From: Sphingobacterium thalpophilum
Lineage (GTDB): Bacteria > Bacteroidota > Bacteroidia > Sphingobacteriales > Sphingobacteriaceae
Length of the DNA: 64,000 bases
Direction: 5' to 3'
Assembly (NCBI GenBank): GCA_945868825.1
Contig: CAMBMM010000004.1
Location: 121,279 to 185,278, forward strand
In this document: positions 1 to 9,029 of the stretch, piece after piece
Position numbering within the stretch: the stretch's first letter is position 1
How the letters are laid out: every line of letters begins with the position of its first letter
The notes under the pieces: generated by a model
Told to the model about the DNA's origin: nothing
Database searches by the model: none
The model's input: the letters and a program-made list of their open reading frames with translations, nothing else
Translations under genes and position numbers: made by a program

Positions 1-15
1 TAAATTGATAAACTA

Positions 16-996
16 ATGGGCAGAAAACGGGTATTAATTACGGGTGCAGCTGGATTTTTAGGATCGCATTTATGCGACCGATTTATCCGTGAAGATTTCC
101 ACGTTATCGCAATGGATAATTTAATTACCGGCGATTTACGCAATATTGAACATTTATTCAAATTAGAAAACTTCGAATTTTGTCACCACGATGTTTCTAC
201 CTACGTAAACGTACCCGGCAAGCTAGACTATATTTTGCATTTTGCATCGCCGGCAAGTCCCATCGATTATTTGAAAATTCCTATACAAACCCTCAAAGTA
301 GGTTCTTTAGGTATTCATAATTTATTGGGTTTGGCCCGAAAAAAGAATGCTAGAATTCTTATCGCTTCCACTTCCGAAGTGTATGGCGACCCCACAGTTA
401 ATCCACAACCCGAAGAATATTGGGGCAATGTAAATCCCGTGGGTCCAAGAGGCGTATATGACGAAGCCAAGCGTTTTCAAGAAGCCATGACCATGGCTTA
501 CCATACTTTTCACGGCTTAGAAACCCGCATTGCCCGTATTTTTAATACGTACGGGCCTCGTATGCGACTAAACGATGGCCGAGTATTACCTGCTTTTATT
601 GGCCAGGCTTTACGTGGCGAAGATTTAACCGTATTTGGCGACGGCTCACAAACCCGTTCATTTTGTTATGTAGACGATTTGGTAGAGGGTATTTATCGCT
701 TGTTGTTTTCTGATTATGCCTTGCCTGTAAACATAGGTAACCCCGATGAAATTACCATCAAACAATTTGGCGAAGAAATTATAAAACTCACCGGAACCAA
801 GCAGAAAATGGTTTTTGAACCTCTGCCTGTCGACGATCCGAAACAACGCCGCCCCGACATTACCAAGGCCAAAGCCTTATTAGGTTGGGAGCCGAAAGTA
901 GATCGTGCCAAAGGTTTAAAAATTACTTACGAGTATTTTAAATCGCTGCCCGAGCAAGAAATACAACACAAAGATTTTACGTATTACAATAAATAA
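16..996 (+). CDS. UDP-glucuronate decarboxylase (UDP-xylose synthase family)
   Basis: Extended short-chain dehydrogenase of 326 residues. It probably decarboxylates UDP-glucuronate to UDP-xylose in the cytoplasm for surface glycans. Visible are the NAD-binding GxxGxxG at residues 10-16, the TSEVYGD segment near 119-125 and the catalytic Tyr148-x3-Lys152. The stretches YWGNVNP and YDEAKR are typical of this family rather than of GalE or RfbB. The ATG starts 15 bases into the window, so the upstream context is unseen. The next gene begins on the last base of this stop codon, so the two are translationally coupled. Exact substrate is inferred from family resemblance. Confidence 0.85.
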   Translation: MGRKRVLITGAAGFLGSHLCDRFIREDFHVIAMDNLITGDLRNIEHLFKLENFEFCHHDVSTYVNVPGKLDYILHFASPASPIDYLKIPIQTLKVGSLGIHNLLGLARKKNARILIASTSEVYGDPTVNPQPEEYWGNVNPVGPRGVYDEAKRFQEAMTMAYHTFHGLETRIARIFNTYGPRMRLNDGRVLPAFIGQALRGEDLTVFGDGSQTRSFCYVDDLVEGIYRLLFSDYALPVNIGNPDEITIKQFGEEIIKLTGTKQKMVFEPLPVDDPKQRRPDITKAKALLGWEPKVDRAKGLKITYEYFKSLPEQEIQHKDFTYYNK

Positions 997-2024
997 TGAG
1001 TGCTCAAAAAATTTTGGTTACCGGTGGAACCGGCTATATAGGTTCGCATACCGTGGTGGAATTAATTTCCGCTGGTTATGAGCCCATTATTGTAGATAAT
1101 TTGAGCAATTCGAGTATCAACATACTCGATCAAATTACTGAAATTACCGGAGTAAAACCTACATTTTTTAATCTCGATTTATGTGATGAACATGCAGTAA
1201 AAAACTTTTTTGCAGCGCATACTATCCAAAATATTATTCATTTTGCGGCCTATAAAGCTGTAGGAGAATCGGTAGTAGAACCCTTAAAATATTATCGAAA
1301 CAACCTATTTTCTTTAGTAAACTTGCTAAATTATTGCGGAGAAAAGGATGTAAACTTTGTGTTTTCGTCTAGTTGTACCGTTTACGGCCAACCCGATGCA
1401 TTGCCTGTAACAGAAGATGCGGTGGTAAAACCCGCACAATCGCCCTATGGCCATACCAAACAAATGGCCGAAGAAATTTTACAAAATACTGCTGCTGTTA
1501 AAAAGGGATTAAAGGTGAGTTCTTTGCGTTATTTTAACCCTGTTGGTGCGCACGAATCAGCCAAAATTGGTGAATTGCCTATTGGTGTACCTCAAAATTT
1601 GGTTCCCTTTATTACGCAAACCGCTATTGGTAAACGAGAAAAATTAACCGTTTTTGGTACCGATTATGCTACAGCTGATGGTTCTTGCATTCGCGATTAC
1701 ATTCACGTGGTTGATTTGGCAAAAGCGCACGTAGCAGCTTTGGAGACTTTGCAAAAACCAAACGCTACAAATTACGAGGTATTTAATATTGGCACCGGTA
1801 AAGGCAGTACAGTGTTAGAAGTAATAAAAACCTTTGAAGCCGTAAGTGGTCAAAAACTGAACTATGAATTAGGTCCACGTCGCCCAGGAGATGTAGAACA
1901 AGTATATGGAGATGTGCGCAAAGCCGAAAGCCAACTGGGCTGGAAAGCGGAGTTAGATTTAAGCGATATGATGAGTTCGGCTTGGGCTTGGGAAAAATAT
2001 CTAGTTGAGCATCCTATTTTGTAA
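996..2024 (+). CDS. galE: UDP-glucose 4-epimerase GalE
   Basis: Interconverts UDP-glucose and UDP-galactose using bound NAD in the cytoplasm. The 342-residue length is normal. The Rossmann motif GGTGYIG lies at 10-16, the serine-rich SSSCTVYG around 124-131, and catalytic Tyr151-x3-Lys155 follows. The start overlaps the stop of the decarboxylase gene by one base (TAATG). The rfbB gene starts one base after this stop, so all three nucleotide-sugar genes form one operon, probably feeding lipopolysaccharide or exopolysaccharide synthesis. Confidence 0.93.
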   Translation: MSAQKILVTGGTGYIGSHTVVELISAGYEPIIVDNLSNSSINILDQITEITGVKPTFFNLDLCDEHAVKNFFAAHTIQNIIHFAAYKAVGESVVEPLKYYRNNLFSLVNLLNYCGEKDVNFVFSSSCTVYGQPDALPVTEDAVVKPAQSPYGHTKQMAEEILQNTAAVKKGLKVSSLRYFNPVGAHESAKIGELPIGVPQNLVPFITQTAIGKREKLTVFGTDYATADGSCIRDYIHVVDLAKAHVAALETLQKPNATNYEVFNIGTGKGSTVLEVIKTFEAVSGQKLNYELGPRRPGDVEQVYGDVRKAESQLGWKAELDLSDMMSSAWAWEKYLVEHPIL

Positions 2025-2025
2025 T

Positions 2026-3081
2026 ATGAAAAAAATCATCATCACCGGCGGTGCCGGATTTATTGGTTCGCATGTGGTTAGGCGTTTTGTAAACAGCTAC
2101 CCCAATTATCAGATTATCAATCTCGATAAATTAACCTATGCAGGTAATTTGATGAATTTAAGCGATGTTGAGCAGCAGCCCAACTACCGTTTTGTAAAGG
2201 GAGATATTACCGATGCGGCCTTCATCGATCAATTATTTGAAAAGGAACAGCCCGATGCCGTGATTCATTTGGCTGCCGAATCGCATGTAGACCGTTCCAT
2301 TAGCAACCCTTTAGACTTTGTGGTAACCAACGTGTTGGGCACCGTTAATTTATTAAACGCAGCCCGCAAGTATTGGGTGGGCAAATTTGATAAAACTCGT
2401 TTTTATCACGTTTCTACCGATGAAGTATACGGCACTTTGGGCGAAGGTACCGAGCTATTTACCGAAACTACCGCCTACGACCCACACAGTCCATACTCAG
2501 CTTCTAAAGCTAGTTCCGATCATTTTGTGCGTGCTTACCACGATACCTATGGCATTGATGCCGTAATTTCAAATTGTTCTAATAACTATGGGTCTCACCA
2601 TTTCCCCGAAAAATTGATTCCATTAGCCATTCATAATATCAAAAACAACAAAGCTATTCCGGTATATGGAAAAGGGGAAAACGTTCGCGATTGGCTTTGG
2701 GTTGAAGATCATGCTCGGGCCATCGACACTATTTTCCATAAAGCAAAAGCCGGCAACACTTACAATATTGGTGGTCATAACGAATGGGAAAACATCGATT
2801 TAATTCGCTTGCTATGCCGTATTATGGATCAGAAATTAGGTCGCGAAGTAGGTAGTTCTGAACAACTGATTTCGTTTGTAACCGACCGAGCAGGCCACGA
2901 TTTGCGCTATGCCATTGATGCCACCAAATTGAAAAATGAATTGGGCTGGGAGCCAAGTTTGCAATTTGAAGAAGGCTTAGAAAAAACGGTAGATTGGTAT
3001 TTAGCCAATGAGAATTGGTTAAACGAAGTTACTTCAGGCCATTATCAGGCCTATTACCAAGAACAATACGCTAAACGGTAG
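2026..3081 (+). CDS. rfbB: dTDP-glucose 4,6-dehydratase RfbB
   Basis: Converts dTDP-glucose to dTDP-4-keto-6-deoxyglucose, the committed step to dTDP-rhamnose and other deoxysugars. The protein is 351 residues with GGAGFIGSH at 8-16, the dehydratase signature STDEVYG at 130-136 (Thr131, Asp132, Glu133) and Tyr157-x3-Lys161. I chose the ATG at 2026. An upstream TTG at 2005 would add seven residues lying inside galE and gives a poor N-terminus. Last gene of the operon; rfbA, rfbC and rfbD are not in the window. Confidence 0.93.
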   Translation: MKKIIITGGAGFIGSHVVRRFVNSYPNYQIINLDKLTYAGNLMNLSDVEQQPNYRFVKGDITDAAFIDQLFEKEQPDAVIHLAAESHVDRSISNPLDFVVTNVLGTVNLLNAARKYWVGKFDKTRFYHVSTDEVYGTLGEGTELFTETTAYDPHSPYSASKASSDHFVRAYHDTYGIDAVISNCSNNYGSHHFPEKLIPLAIHNIKNNKAIPVYGKGENVRDWLWVEDHARAIDTIFHKAKAGNTYNIGGHNEWENIDLIRLLCRIMDQKLGREVGSSEQLISFVTDRAGHDLRYAIDATKLKNELGWEPSLQFEEGLEKTVDWYLANENWLNEVTSGHYQAYYQEQYAKR

Positions 3082-3097
3082 ATTTTAGGCAAAAAAC

Positions 3098-3730
3098 TTA
3101 CAATTTTTTTGGTTCTATACCCGGCTTAGCATAGGCCAATCGCCCAATTTTTTGAGTGCGATGATAACTGTCTAAACCGGCTACTGTTATACTTCCTGCA
3201 GCTTCCAAATTAACCATTCCGTCGTCTAAAAGGTATTTTTCGTCCAAGCGAATCAACACAATTTCGCCAATAACAATAGTAGTTCCGTTTGCCTTTACCG
3301 GAATGACTTCTTTTAGTTTTAGCCCAATTTGTATGCTCGATTCTTTAACAAATGGCACCGGAAAACCGGCTATATATTCTTCTTCAAAGTCACACGCCTT
3401 AAATTCCGATTCGCCGGAAACATAGCGGGCACTGGTTTGATGCGCTTGTTGGTAAAACGCTTCTTTAACATTGTTTAGGGTATAATGCTCTTGGCCAAGA
3501 ATGTTTTTTAGCGTATCGTGTTCAGGTCCATCTGGACGAACTACCAAGCCTAGGTAGGGTGGATTTGCCCCTACATGAAAAGTAGAGTTAAATACAGCCA
3601 GGTTTGTTACACCATCTTGGTTTTTAGTACCCAAGAGTTGTAAACTTTTAAAACCCGATAGGCTATTGATAAAATTGGTCCGATAGGGTTTTTCTTGCTC
3701 GATTAGTTCCTTGCTGGTAAAAATTCTCAT
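3098..3730 (-). CDS. Flavin reductase-like FMN-binding split-barrel protein
   Basis: A 210-residue protein resembling the flavin reductase domain family (FMN-binding split barrel). Such proteins bind FMN and act as NAD(P)H:flavin reductases or stay uncharacterised. The N-terminal half carries the family-like run around residues 45-75 (FNSTFHVGANPP, then LVVRPDG). There is no signal peptide. Its ATG overlaps the stop of the upstream SDR gene by four bases, so both are co-transcribed from the promoter near 4465. Closeness to a cryptochrome operon fits a flavin or light-stress theme, but the substrate is unknown. Confidence 0.75.
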   Translation of the reverse strand: MRIFTSKELIEQEKPYRTNFINSLSGFKSLQLLGTKNQDGVTNLAVFNSTFHVGANPPYLGLVVRPDGPEHDTLKNILGQEHYTLNNVKEAFYQQAHQTSARYVSGESEFKACDFEEEYIAGFPVPFVKESSIQIGLKLKEVIPVKANGTTIVIGEIVLIRLDEKYLLDDGMVNLEAAGSITVAGLDSYHRTQKIGRLAYAKPGIEPKKL

Positions 3731-4440
3731 AAAGATTTTATACTTGATAAGCCACCATCAACAGCCAATACTTGTCCTGTCATCCAGCTACTAGCTTCAC
3801 TAAGTAAAAATAAAGTGGCTCCTGCAATATCGTTTGGTTGGCCAATGCGACCCAAGGGATGCCGTTTATTTGAAGCTTCTATTTTTTCTGGACTAGATAG
3901 AAGAGCAGCTGCCAATGGAGTATCGGTTAATGAAGGAGCAATTACATTGAAACGGATATTGCTGTTGGCGTACTCCGCTGCTAAAGATAGAGATAAGCCC
4001 TCTAAAGCTCTTTTGGAGGTAGCTACCGACGCATGAAAATTCATACCTTGGTTTGCGGCCACCGTGCTGTATAAAACTACACTTGCATTGCCCGATTTTT
4101 TTAAGGCATTGATGCTTTGGCGAATGGCCCGAATGGCCCCCATCACATTAATTTCGAAATCGTTTAAAAATTCAGCATCGCTAATCCGGGCAAATGGCCT
4201 CAAATTTATGCTTCCTGGACAATAAACCAATCCATCCAGCTTTTCTGGTAGCAAAGCGGAAAGGTCGGATGTGGCATCTGTAGCATCCCAAACTAAATGG
4301 GTACCACCATAGTTTGCGGTTGCCTGGCGTGATGCTGTAATTACCGAAGCATTTTCGGCTTCTAGCTGGCGTACCAATTCGGCACCAATGCCTGAGGTTC
4401 CACCAATGATTAAAATGGTTTTATTGGCCAATCTGCTCAT
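3727..4440 (-). CDS. SDR-family oxidoreductase lacking the catalytic tyrosine
   Basis: Classical-size short-chain dehydrogenase of 237 residues with the cofactor motif GGTSGIG at 13-19 and the C-terminal VDGG typical of SDRs. The catalytic Ser is present (S125) and the Lys is at 143, but position 139, four residues before the Lys where Tyr is expected, is Val. The usual NNAG segment is also altered (YCPG). The fold and nucleotide binding are likely kept while ordinary SDR chemistry is doubtful. It is the first gene of a two-gene operon with the flavin-reductase-like protein. Confidence 0.8.
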   Translation of the reverse strand: MSRLANKTILIIGGTSGIGAELVRQLEAENASVITASRQATANYGGTHLVWDATDATSDLSALLPEKLDGLVYCPGSINLRPFARISDAEFLNDFEINVMGAIRAIRQSINALKKSGNASVVLYSTVAANQGMNFHASVATSKRALEGLSLSLAAEYANSNIRFNVIAPSLTDTPLAAALLSSPEKIEASNKRHPLGRIGQPNDIAGATLFLLSEASSWMTGQVLAVDGGLSSIKSL

Positions 4441-4464
4441 GTTTTTTTTACTTTTTTGTGTCTA

Positions 4465-4472
4465 CAAATATA
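4465..4472 (-). promoter_or_regulatory. -7 promoter element for the SDR-flavin reductase operon
   Basis: On the minus strand this reads TATATTTG, an exact match to the Bacteroidota -7 consensus TAnnTTTG. It lies 24 bases ahead of the SDR start codon. No TTG at the ideal distance was found for the -33 box, so only the -7 element is supported. Confidence 0.5.
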
Positions 4473-4531
4473 TCTGCAATCGGCCAGCAATAGCTAAATC
4501 TATTAAATCTTACATAGTAATGATAAAAAAG

Positions 4532-4539
4532 TAGATTTG
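4532..4539 (+). promoter_or_regulatory. -7 promoter element for the DUF2256-cryptochrome genes
   Basis: TAGATTTG matches TAnnTTTG and lies about 40 bases upstream of the GTG of the DUF2256 mini-gene. It faces away from the minus-strand SDR promoter, giving a divergent control region of about 140 bases. No clear -33 TTG was seen. Confidence 0.45.
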
Positions 4540-4578
4540 ATATAACCTCTATTAGGTTAATTCTGCAATTTTTGTAGG

Positions 4579-4725
4579 GTGAAATTTACAAACCCCCATC
4601 AATTGCCGGTTAAAATCTGTACGGTTTGCCAAAAGCCTTTTACTTGGCGTAAAAAATGGGAAAAGAATTGGGAATTGGTAAAGTATTGTAGTGAGAGATG
4701 TCGGAAAGGGGCAAGGAATAGCTAG
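4579..4725 (+). CDS. DUF2256 zinc-finger-like mini-protein
   Basis: A 48-codon gene below the usual ORF length cut-off. The product has two CxxC-like pairs: Cys14 and Cys17, then Cys37 and Cys41. Between them lies the [12 protein letters not shown] stretch characteristic of the DUF2256 family. The four cysteines probably bind zinc. The reading frame is closed by a TAA at 4558 and its only start codon is GTG at 4579, with no good ribosome-binding site. It ends 15 bases before the cryptochrome gene. DUF2256 genes are known neighbours of photolyase/cryptochrome genes, which supports co-transcription. Function unknown. Confidence 0.82.
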   Translation: MKFTNPHQLPVKICTVCQKPFTWRKKWEKNWELVKYCSERCRKGARNS

Positions 4726-4740
4726 TTTAAATATAATGAG

Positions 4741-6045
4741 ATGAATAAACTAATTTTAGTTTGGTTCCGTAATGATTTACGAATACACGATAACGAAGTA
4801 CTGCTAGAGGCTACCCGAAAAGGAGATACTCTAATACCGGTTTACTGCTTCGATCCACGGCATTACGGAACCACAAACTATGGGACTAGAAAAACCGGAT
4901 CTATTAGGGCTCAGTTTATAGTAGAGAGTGTTGCCGATTTAAAACGAAGCTTACAGGATTTAGGGGGCGATTTAATTACGCTTATTGGTAAACCCGAAGA
5001 GGAAGTCCCGAAATTAGCCAAACAATATGGTGTTACAGAAGTTTACCACCACAGGGAAGTAGCCCCCGAAGAAATAGACGTTTCGGAACGGGTAGAAACT
5101 GCATTGTGGGAGCACCAAATTAATTTAAAACATTTTATAGGACATACACTTTACCATAAAGAACACCTGCCTTTTCCAATTAAAGACATTCCAGATGTAT
5201 TTACCAATTTTCGAAAAAAAGTTGAAAGAGAAAGTACTGTAAGACCATGTTTTAGTGAACCCATTAAGATTTGTATTCCAGAAAACTTAAGTGTTGGCGT
5301 TATACCAAGCTTAGCCGATCTGGGTTATGAAGAGCAATTTAGTATAGATTCTCGAGCCGTTTTGCAATTTAAAGGCGGAGAAACTGAGGGACTGAAACGT
5401 ATGCAGGATTATTTTTGGGAGCATGATGCACTCAGAACCTACAAAGAAACCCGTAATGGATTGCTGGGTGCTAATTTTTCTTCTAAATTTTCGGCCTGGA
5501 TAGCCCTTGGCTGTTTATCTCCCCGAAAAGTATACTGGGAAATTAAAAAATACGAGAAAGAACGAGTAGCCAATGAATCTACCTATTGGCTTATTTTCGA
5601 ATTACTTTGGCGTGATTATTTTCGTTTTATGTTTAAAAAACATGGCAATAAATTTTTTCTAAAAGCCGGCTTCAAAGGCCAAGCCCCTGCCGAAGCGGCT
5701 AACCAAAAGCAATTGTTTGAACGATGGAAACAGGGCGAAACTGGTGTTCCGTTTATAGATGCAAATATGCGGGAACTAAATGCCACAGGTTTTATGAGTA
5801 ATAGGGGGAGGCAAAATGTGGCTAGTTACCTAGTTAAAGAGCTACACGTAAATTGGACTTGGGGAGCTGCCTATTTTGAAGAACAGTTAATTGATTATTG
5901 TCCAGCAAATAATTGGGGCAACTGGGCCTATATAGCCGGTGTGGGTAACGATCCTCGGGAAGACCGCCACTTCAATACCGCTAAGCAAGCTCAAATGTAT
6001 GATCCAGCTGGAAAATATGTTCAATTGTGGAATGCTGCCTACTAA
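4741..6045 (+). CDS. Cryptochrome DASH (photolyase family)
   Basis: Blue-light flavoprotein of 434 residues, near the usual size of bacterial DASH cryptochromes, which repair cyclobutane pyrimidine dimers in single-stranded DNA and may act as light sensors. It begins with the antenna-domain signature VWFRNDLRIHDN. The C-terminal FAD domain carries ELLWRDYFRFM, NRGRQNVASYL and NWGNWAY, and it ends with the DASH-type GVGNDPRE-RHFN run. It follows the DUF2256 gene by 15 bases. The 203 bases to sucA contain no obvious terminator hairpin. Confidence 0.92.
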   Translation: MNKLILVWFRNDLRIHDNEVLLEATRKGDTLIPVYCFDPRHYGTTNYGTRKTGSIRAQFIVESVADLKRSLQDLGGDLITLIGKPEEEVPKLAKQYGVTEVYHHREVAPEEIDVSERVETALWEHQINLKHFIGHTLYHKEHLPFPIKDIPDVFTNFRKKVERESTVRPCFSEPIKICIPENLSVGVIPSLADLGYEEQFSIDSRAVLQFKGGETEGLKRMQDYFWEHDALRTYKETRNGLLGANFSSKFSAWIALGCLSPRKVYWEIKKYEKERVANESTYWLIFELLWRDYFRFMFKKHGNKFFLKAGFKGQAPAEAANQKQLFERWKQGETGVPFIDANMRELNATGFMSNRGRQNVASYLVKELHVNWTWGAAYFEEQLIDYCPANNWGNWAYIAGVGNDPREDRHFNTAKQAQMYDPAGKYVQLWNAAY

Positions 6046-6209
6046 TTCTCTAATATACAGCTACCTTTAATGGACTTTTTCTTAATTATGTTTTACTCTT
6101 TTTAATTAGTACCTATAATTAAGTACCTATAAATAGGCAATTATTTTACTATTTATCAATTTTGTTGTAAATAATAGCTTAATCATGAATGCTTCAGTTA
6201 TTTAAGTCT

Positions 6210-6217
6210 TATTTTTG
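6210..6217 (+). promoter_or_regulatory. -7 promoter element for sucA
   Basis: TATTTTTG, an exact TAnnTTTG match, lies 32 bases upstream of the sucA start codon in a 203-base AT-rich gap. The gap also holds a short imperfect direct repeat (AAGTACCTAT-like, about 6110-6133). No clear -33 box was seen. Confidence 0.45.
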
Positions 6218-6248
6218 TTTATAAAATTTCGACATTATTACCAAGCTA

Positions 6249-8993
6249 ATGGATAACTTAAGCTTTCTAAACCCAGCAAACGCAACCTATATCGATTCAC
6301 AGTATCAAGCCTACAAGCAAGATCCAGAATCTGTTGAGTTTGGCTGGCAAAAATTTTTCGAGGGTTTTGATTTCGGACGTGGATCTGAAGCCACTACCAT
6401 AAGCGAAGAAACTCCGCAACATTTCTTAAAAGAAATTAATGTATTAAACTTAATAAATGGGTACCGCCAACGTGGCCATTTGTTTACTAAAACCAATCCT
6501 GTTCGCGATCGAAGATCGTATTTACCGGGTAAAGAGCTAGCTACATTTGGTTTAGCAGATAGTGATTTAGATACCGTTTTTAATGCTGGTGTGGAAGTAG
6601 GCATGGGGCCATCTAAATTACGTGATATTGTTGCTCTTCTTGAGCAAACCTATTGCCAATCTATTGGTGCAGAGTATAAATATATCCGCGATCCAGAAAA
6701 AATTAAGTGGTTCGAAGAGCGTATGGAGCGTGAACGCAATACGCCCAATTTTAGCATCGAAACCAAAAAACGCATCCTGCAGAAGTTAAATCAAGCAGTA
6801 GTGTTTGAAAATTTTTTAGGCACTAAGTTTTTGGGTCAAAAACGTTTCTCTTTAGAGGGCGCTGAATCGGTAATTCCGGCCTTAGATTCGGTTATTGAAA
6901 AAGGTGCAGAATTGGGTATCGAAGAATTTGTGATTGGTATGGCTCACCGTGGCCGGTTAAATATTTTAACCAATATCATGAATAAAACCTATACCGATAT
7001 ATTCTCTGAGTTCGATGGGAAAGGTTTTGATCCGAATACGCCTTTTGGTGGCGATGTAAAATACCATTTGGGTTATTCGATTGATGTAGATACCACCTCG
7101 GGTAAAAAAGTGCATTTGAGTTTATGCCCCAATCCTTCACATTTAGAAGCCGTAGATCCGGTGGTAGAAGGTATTACTCGGTCTAAAATTGATTTTAAAT
7201 ATGCAGGCGATTCTAAGAAAATTGCTCCTATTTTAATTCACGGCGATGCTTCTGTAGCCGGTCAGGGTATTGTTTACGAAGTATTGCAAATGGCCAAATT
7301 AGATGGCTACAATACAGGCGGAACCATTCATTTGGTAATTAATAACCAAGTAGGTTTTACCACCAATTATAAAGACGCCCGTTCATCAACTTACTGTACT
7401 GATATAGCCAAAGTTACCTTATCGCCTGTATTTCATGTAAATGGCGATGACGTAGAAGCCTTGGTATATGCTATAAACTTGGCAGTAGAATATCGTCAGA
7501 AATACCAAAACGATGTATTTATAGATATTTTATGTTACCGTCGCTTTGGCCACAACGAATCAGACGAACCAAAGTTTACGCAGCCTTTATTATACAAAGC
7601 AATCGAAAAACACCCCAATCCACGAGAAATATATAATCAGAAATTAATGGATCAGGGTAGTGTAGACGCTGGTTTGGCCAAGGAGATGGAAAAAGATTTT
7701 CGTGCCCTTTTGCAAGAACGTTTAAACGAATCAAAAGAGAATACCAATTTCTCGAAAGTAAATACCAATTTTTCGGGTGCCTGGAAAGGCTTACGCCTAG
7801 CCACTGCTGATGATATTAACAAACCTGCGGCCACAGCAGTAAGCGAAAAGGAACTTTTAGCCATTGCAAAAACCATTACCCAATTACCGGCTGGTAAGAA
7901 ATTTTTCCGCAAAATTGAAAAGTTATTTGATGACCGCCGCAATATGGTGGAAAAGAAAACTTTCGATTGGGCAATGGGCGAATTATTTGCTTATGGTACT
8001 TTGTTAAATGAGGGAAATCGGGTTCGTGTAAGTGGGCAAGATGTAGAGCGTGGAACCTTTTCTCACCGGCATGCAGTAGTTAAGCTAGAAGATTCGGAAG
8101 AAGAATATATTCCACTTAGCCAATTGAATAATGGCAACAAAGCCAAATTCGAAATTTACAATTCACACCTATCTGAATATGGCGTATTGGGTTTCGAATA
8201 CGGTTATGCCATGGCTAACCCAACTTGCTTAACCATTTGGGAAGCCCAGTTTGGCGATTTCTTTAACGGTGCACAAATTATTGTAGATCAGTTTATAGTG
8301 AGTGCCGAAACCAAATGGCAACGTTCAAACGGCTTGGTTTTATTATTGCCCCACGGCCAGGAGGGCCAAGGCCCCGAACATTCTTCGGCACGTATTGAGC
8401 GTTTTATGGAAGCTTGTGCCGATAATAATATTCAAGTGGCCAATTGTACCACTCCGGCCAACTATTTTCATTTGTTACGTCGTCAGCTTAAACGAGAATT
8501 CCGTAAGCCTTTGGTGGTATTTACACCAAAAAGTTTATTGCGCCATCCACTTTGCGTAAGTCCAATTGCCGATTTTGCAACAGGAGCTTTCCAAGAAATT
8601 ATAGACGACACCTTCGTAAAAGCCGATTCGGTAAAACGTGTATTGTTCTGTAGCGGTAAAATTTATTACGATTTATTAGAAAAGCAACAAACAGACAAAC
8701 GTAGCGATGTGGCTATTGTAAGGTTGGAACAATTGTACCCAAGTCCGCTTGCTCAATTAGAAGCTATTAAAGCAAAATACAAAAAGGCAACCGAATTTAT
8801 TTGGGTGCAAGAAGAGCCCGAAAATCAAGGAGCATGGCCTTATATGTGCCGTAAATTCAGAAATTCTGCATTTAATTTTCAGCTTATTTCTCGTAAAGAA
8901 AGTAGCAGTACGGCTACAGGATATGCCAAACAACATCAGGCACAACAGTTAGAAATTATTAACAAAGCATTTGATAAATCGGCTATAAAATAA
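6249..8993 (+). CDS. sucA: 2-oxoglutarate dehydrogenase E1 component
   Basis: Thiamine-diphosphate-dependent decarboxylase of the 2-oxoglutarate dehydrogenase complex (TCA cycle, cytoplasm). The 914 residues are full length for SucA. The N-terminus has the short helical E2-binding-type segment (NPANATYIDSQYQAY). Visible family motifs are GMAHRGRLN, IHGDASVAGQGIVYE with the following INNQVGFTT, and the transketolase-like region GVLGFEYGYA. The sucB gene follows after 36 bases. lpdA, the probable E3, is 2.7 kb further on, so all three subunits lie within 8 kb. Confidence 0.96.
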   Translation: MDNLSFLNPANATYIDSQYQAYKQDPESVEFGWQKFFEGFDFGRGSEATTISEETPQHFLKEINVLNLINGYRQRGHLFTKTNPVRDRRSYLPGKELATFGLADSDLDTVFNAGVEVGMGPSKLRDIVALLEQTYCQSIGAEYKYIRDPEKIKWFEERMERERNTPNFSIETKKRILQKLNQAVVFENFLGTKFLGQKRFSLEGAESVIPALDSVIEKGAELGIEEFVIGMAHRGRLNILTNIMNKTYTDIFSEFDGKGFDPNTPFGGDVKYHLGYSIDVDTTSGKKVHLSLCPNPSHLEAVDPVVEGITRSKIDFKYAGDSKKIAPILIHGDASVAGQGIVYEVLQMAKLDGYNTGGTIHLVINNQVGFTTNYKDARSSTYCTDIAKVTLSPVFHVNGDDVEALVYAINLAVEYRQKYQNDVFIDILCYRRFGHNESDEPKFTQPLLYKAIEKHPNPREIYNQKLMDQGSVDAGLAKEMEKDFRALLQERLNESKENTNFSKVNTNFSGAWKGLRLATADDINKPAATAVSEKELLAIAKTITQLPAGKKFFRKIEKLFDDRRNMVEKKTFDWAMGELFAYGTLLNEGNRVRVSGQDVERGTFSHRHAVVKLEDSEEEYIPLSQLNNGNKAKFEIYNSHLSEYGVLGFEYGYAMANPTCLTIWEAQFGDFFNGAQIIVDQFIVSAETKWQRSNGLVLLLPHGQEGQGPEHSSARIERFMEACADNNIQVANCTTPANYFHLLRRQLKREFRKPLVVFTPKSLLRHPLCVSPIADFATGAFQEIIDDTFVKADSVKRVLFCSGKIYYDLLEKQQTDKRSDVAIVRLEQLYPSPLAQLEAIKAKYKKATEFIWVQEEPENQGAWPYMCRKFRNSAFNFQLISRKESSSTATGYAKQHQAQQLEIINKAFDKSAIK

Positions 8994-9029
8994 ACACATT
9001 GACTTCGGTCTTATTAATTTAAAAAAATC

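Noticed and set aside
2005..2025. TTG start for rfbB at 2005
   Set aside because: It lies within galE and adds a non-conserved heptapeptide; the ATG at 2026 fits the family start.
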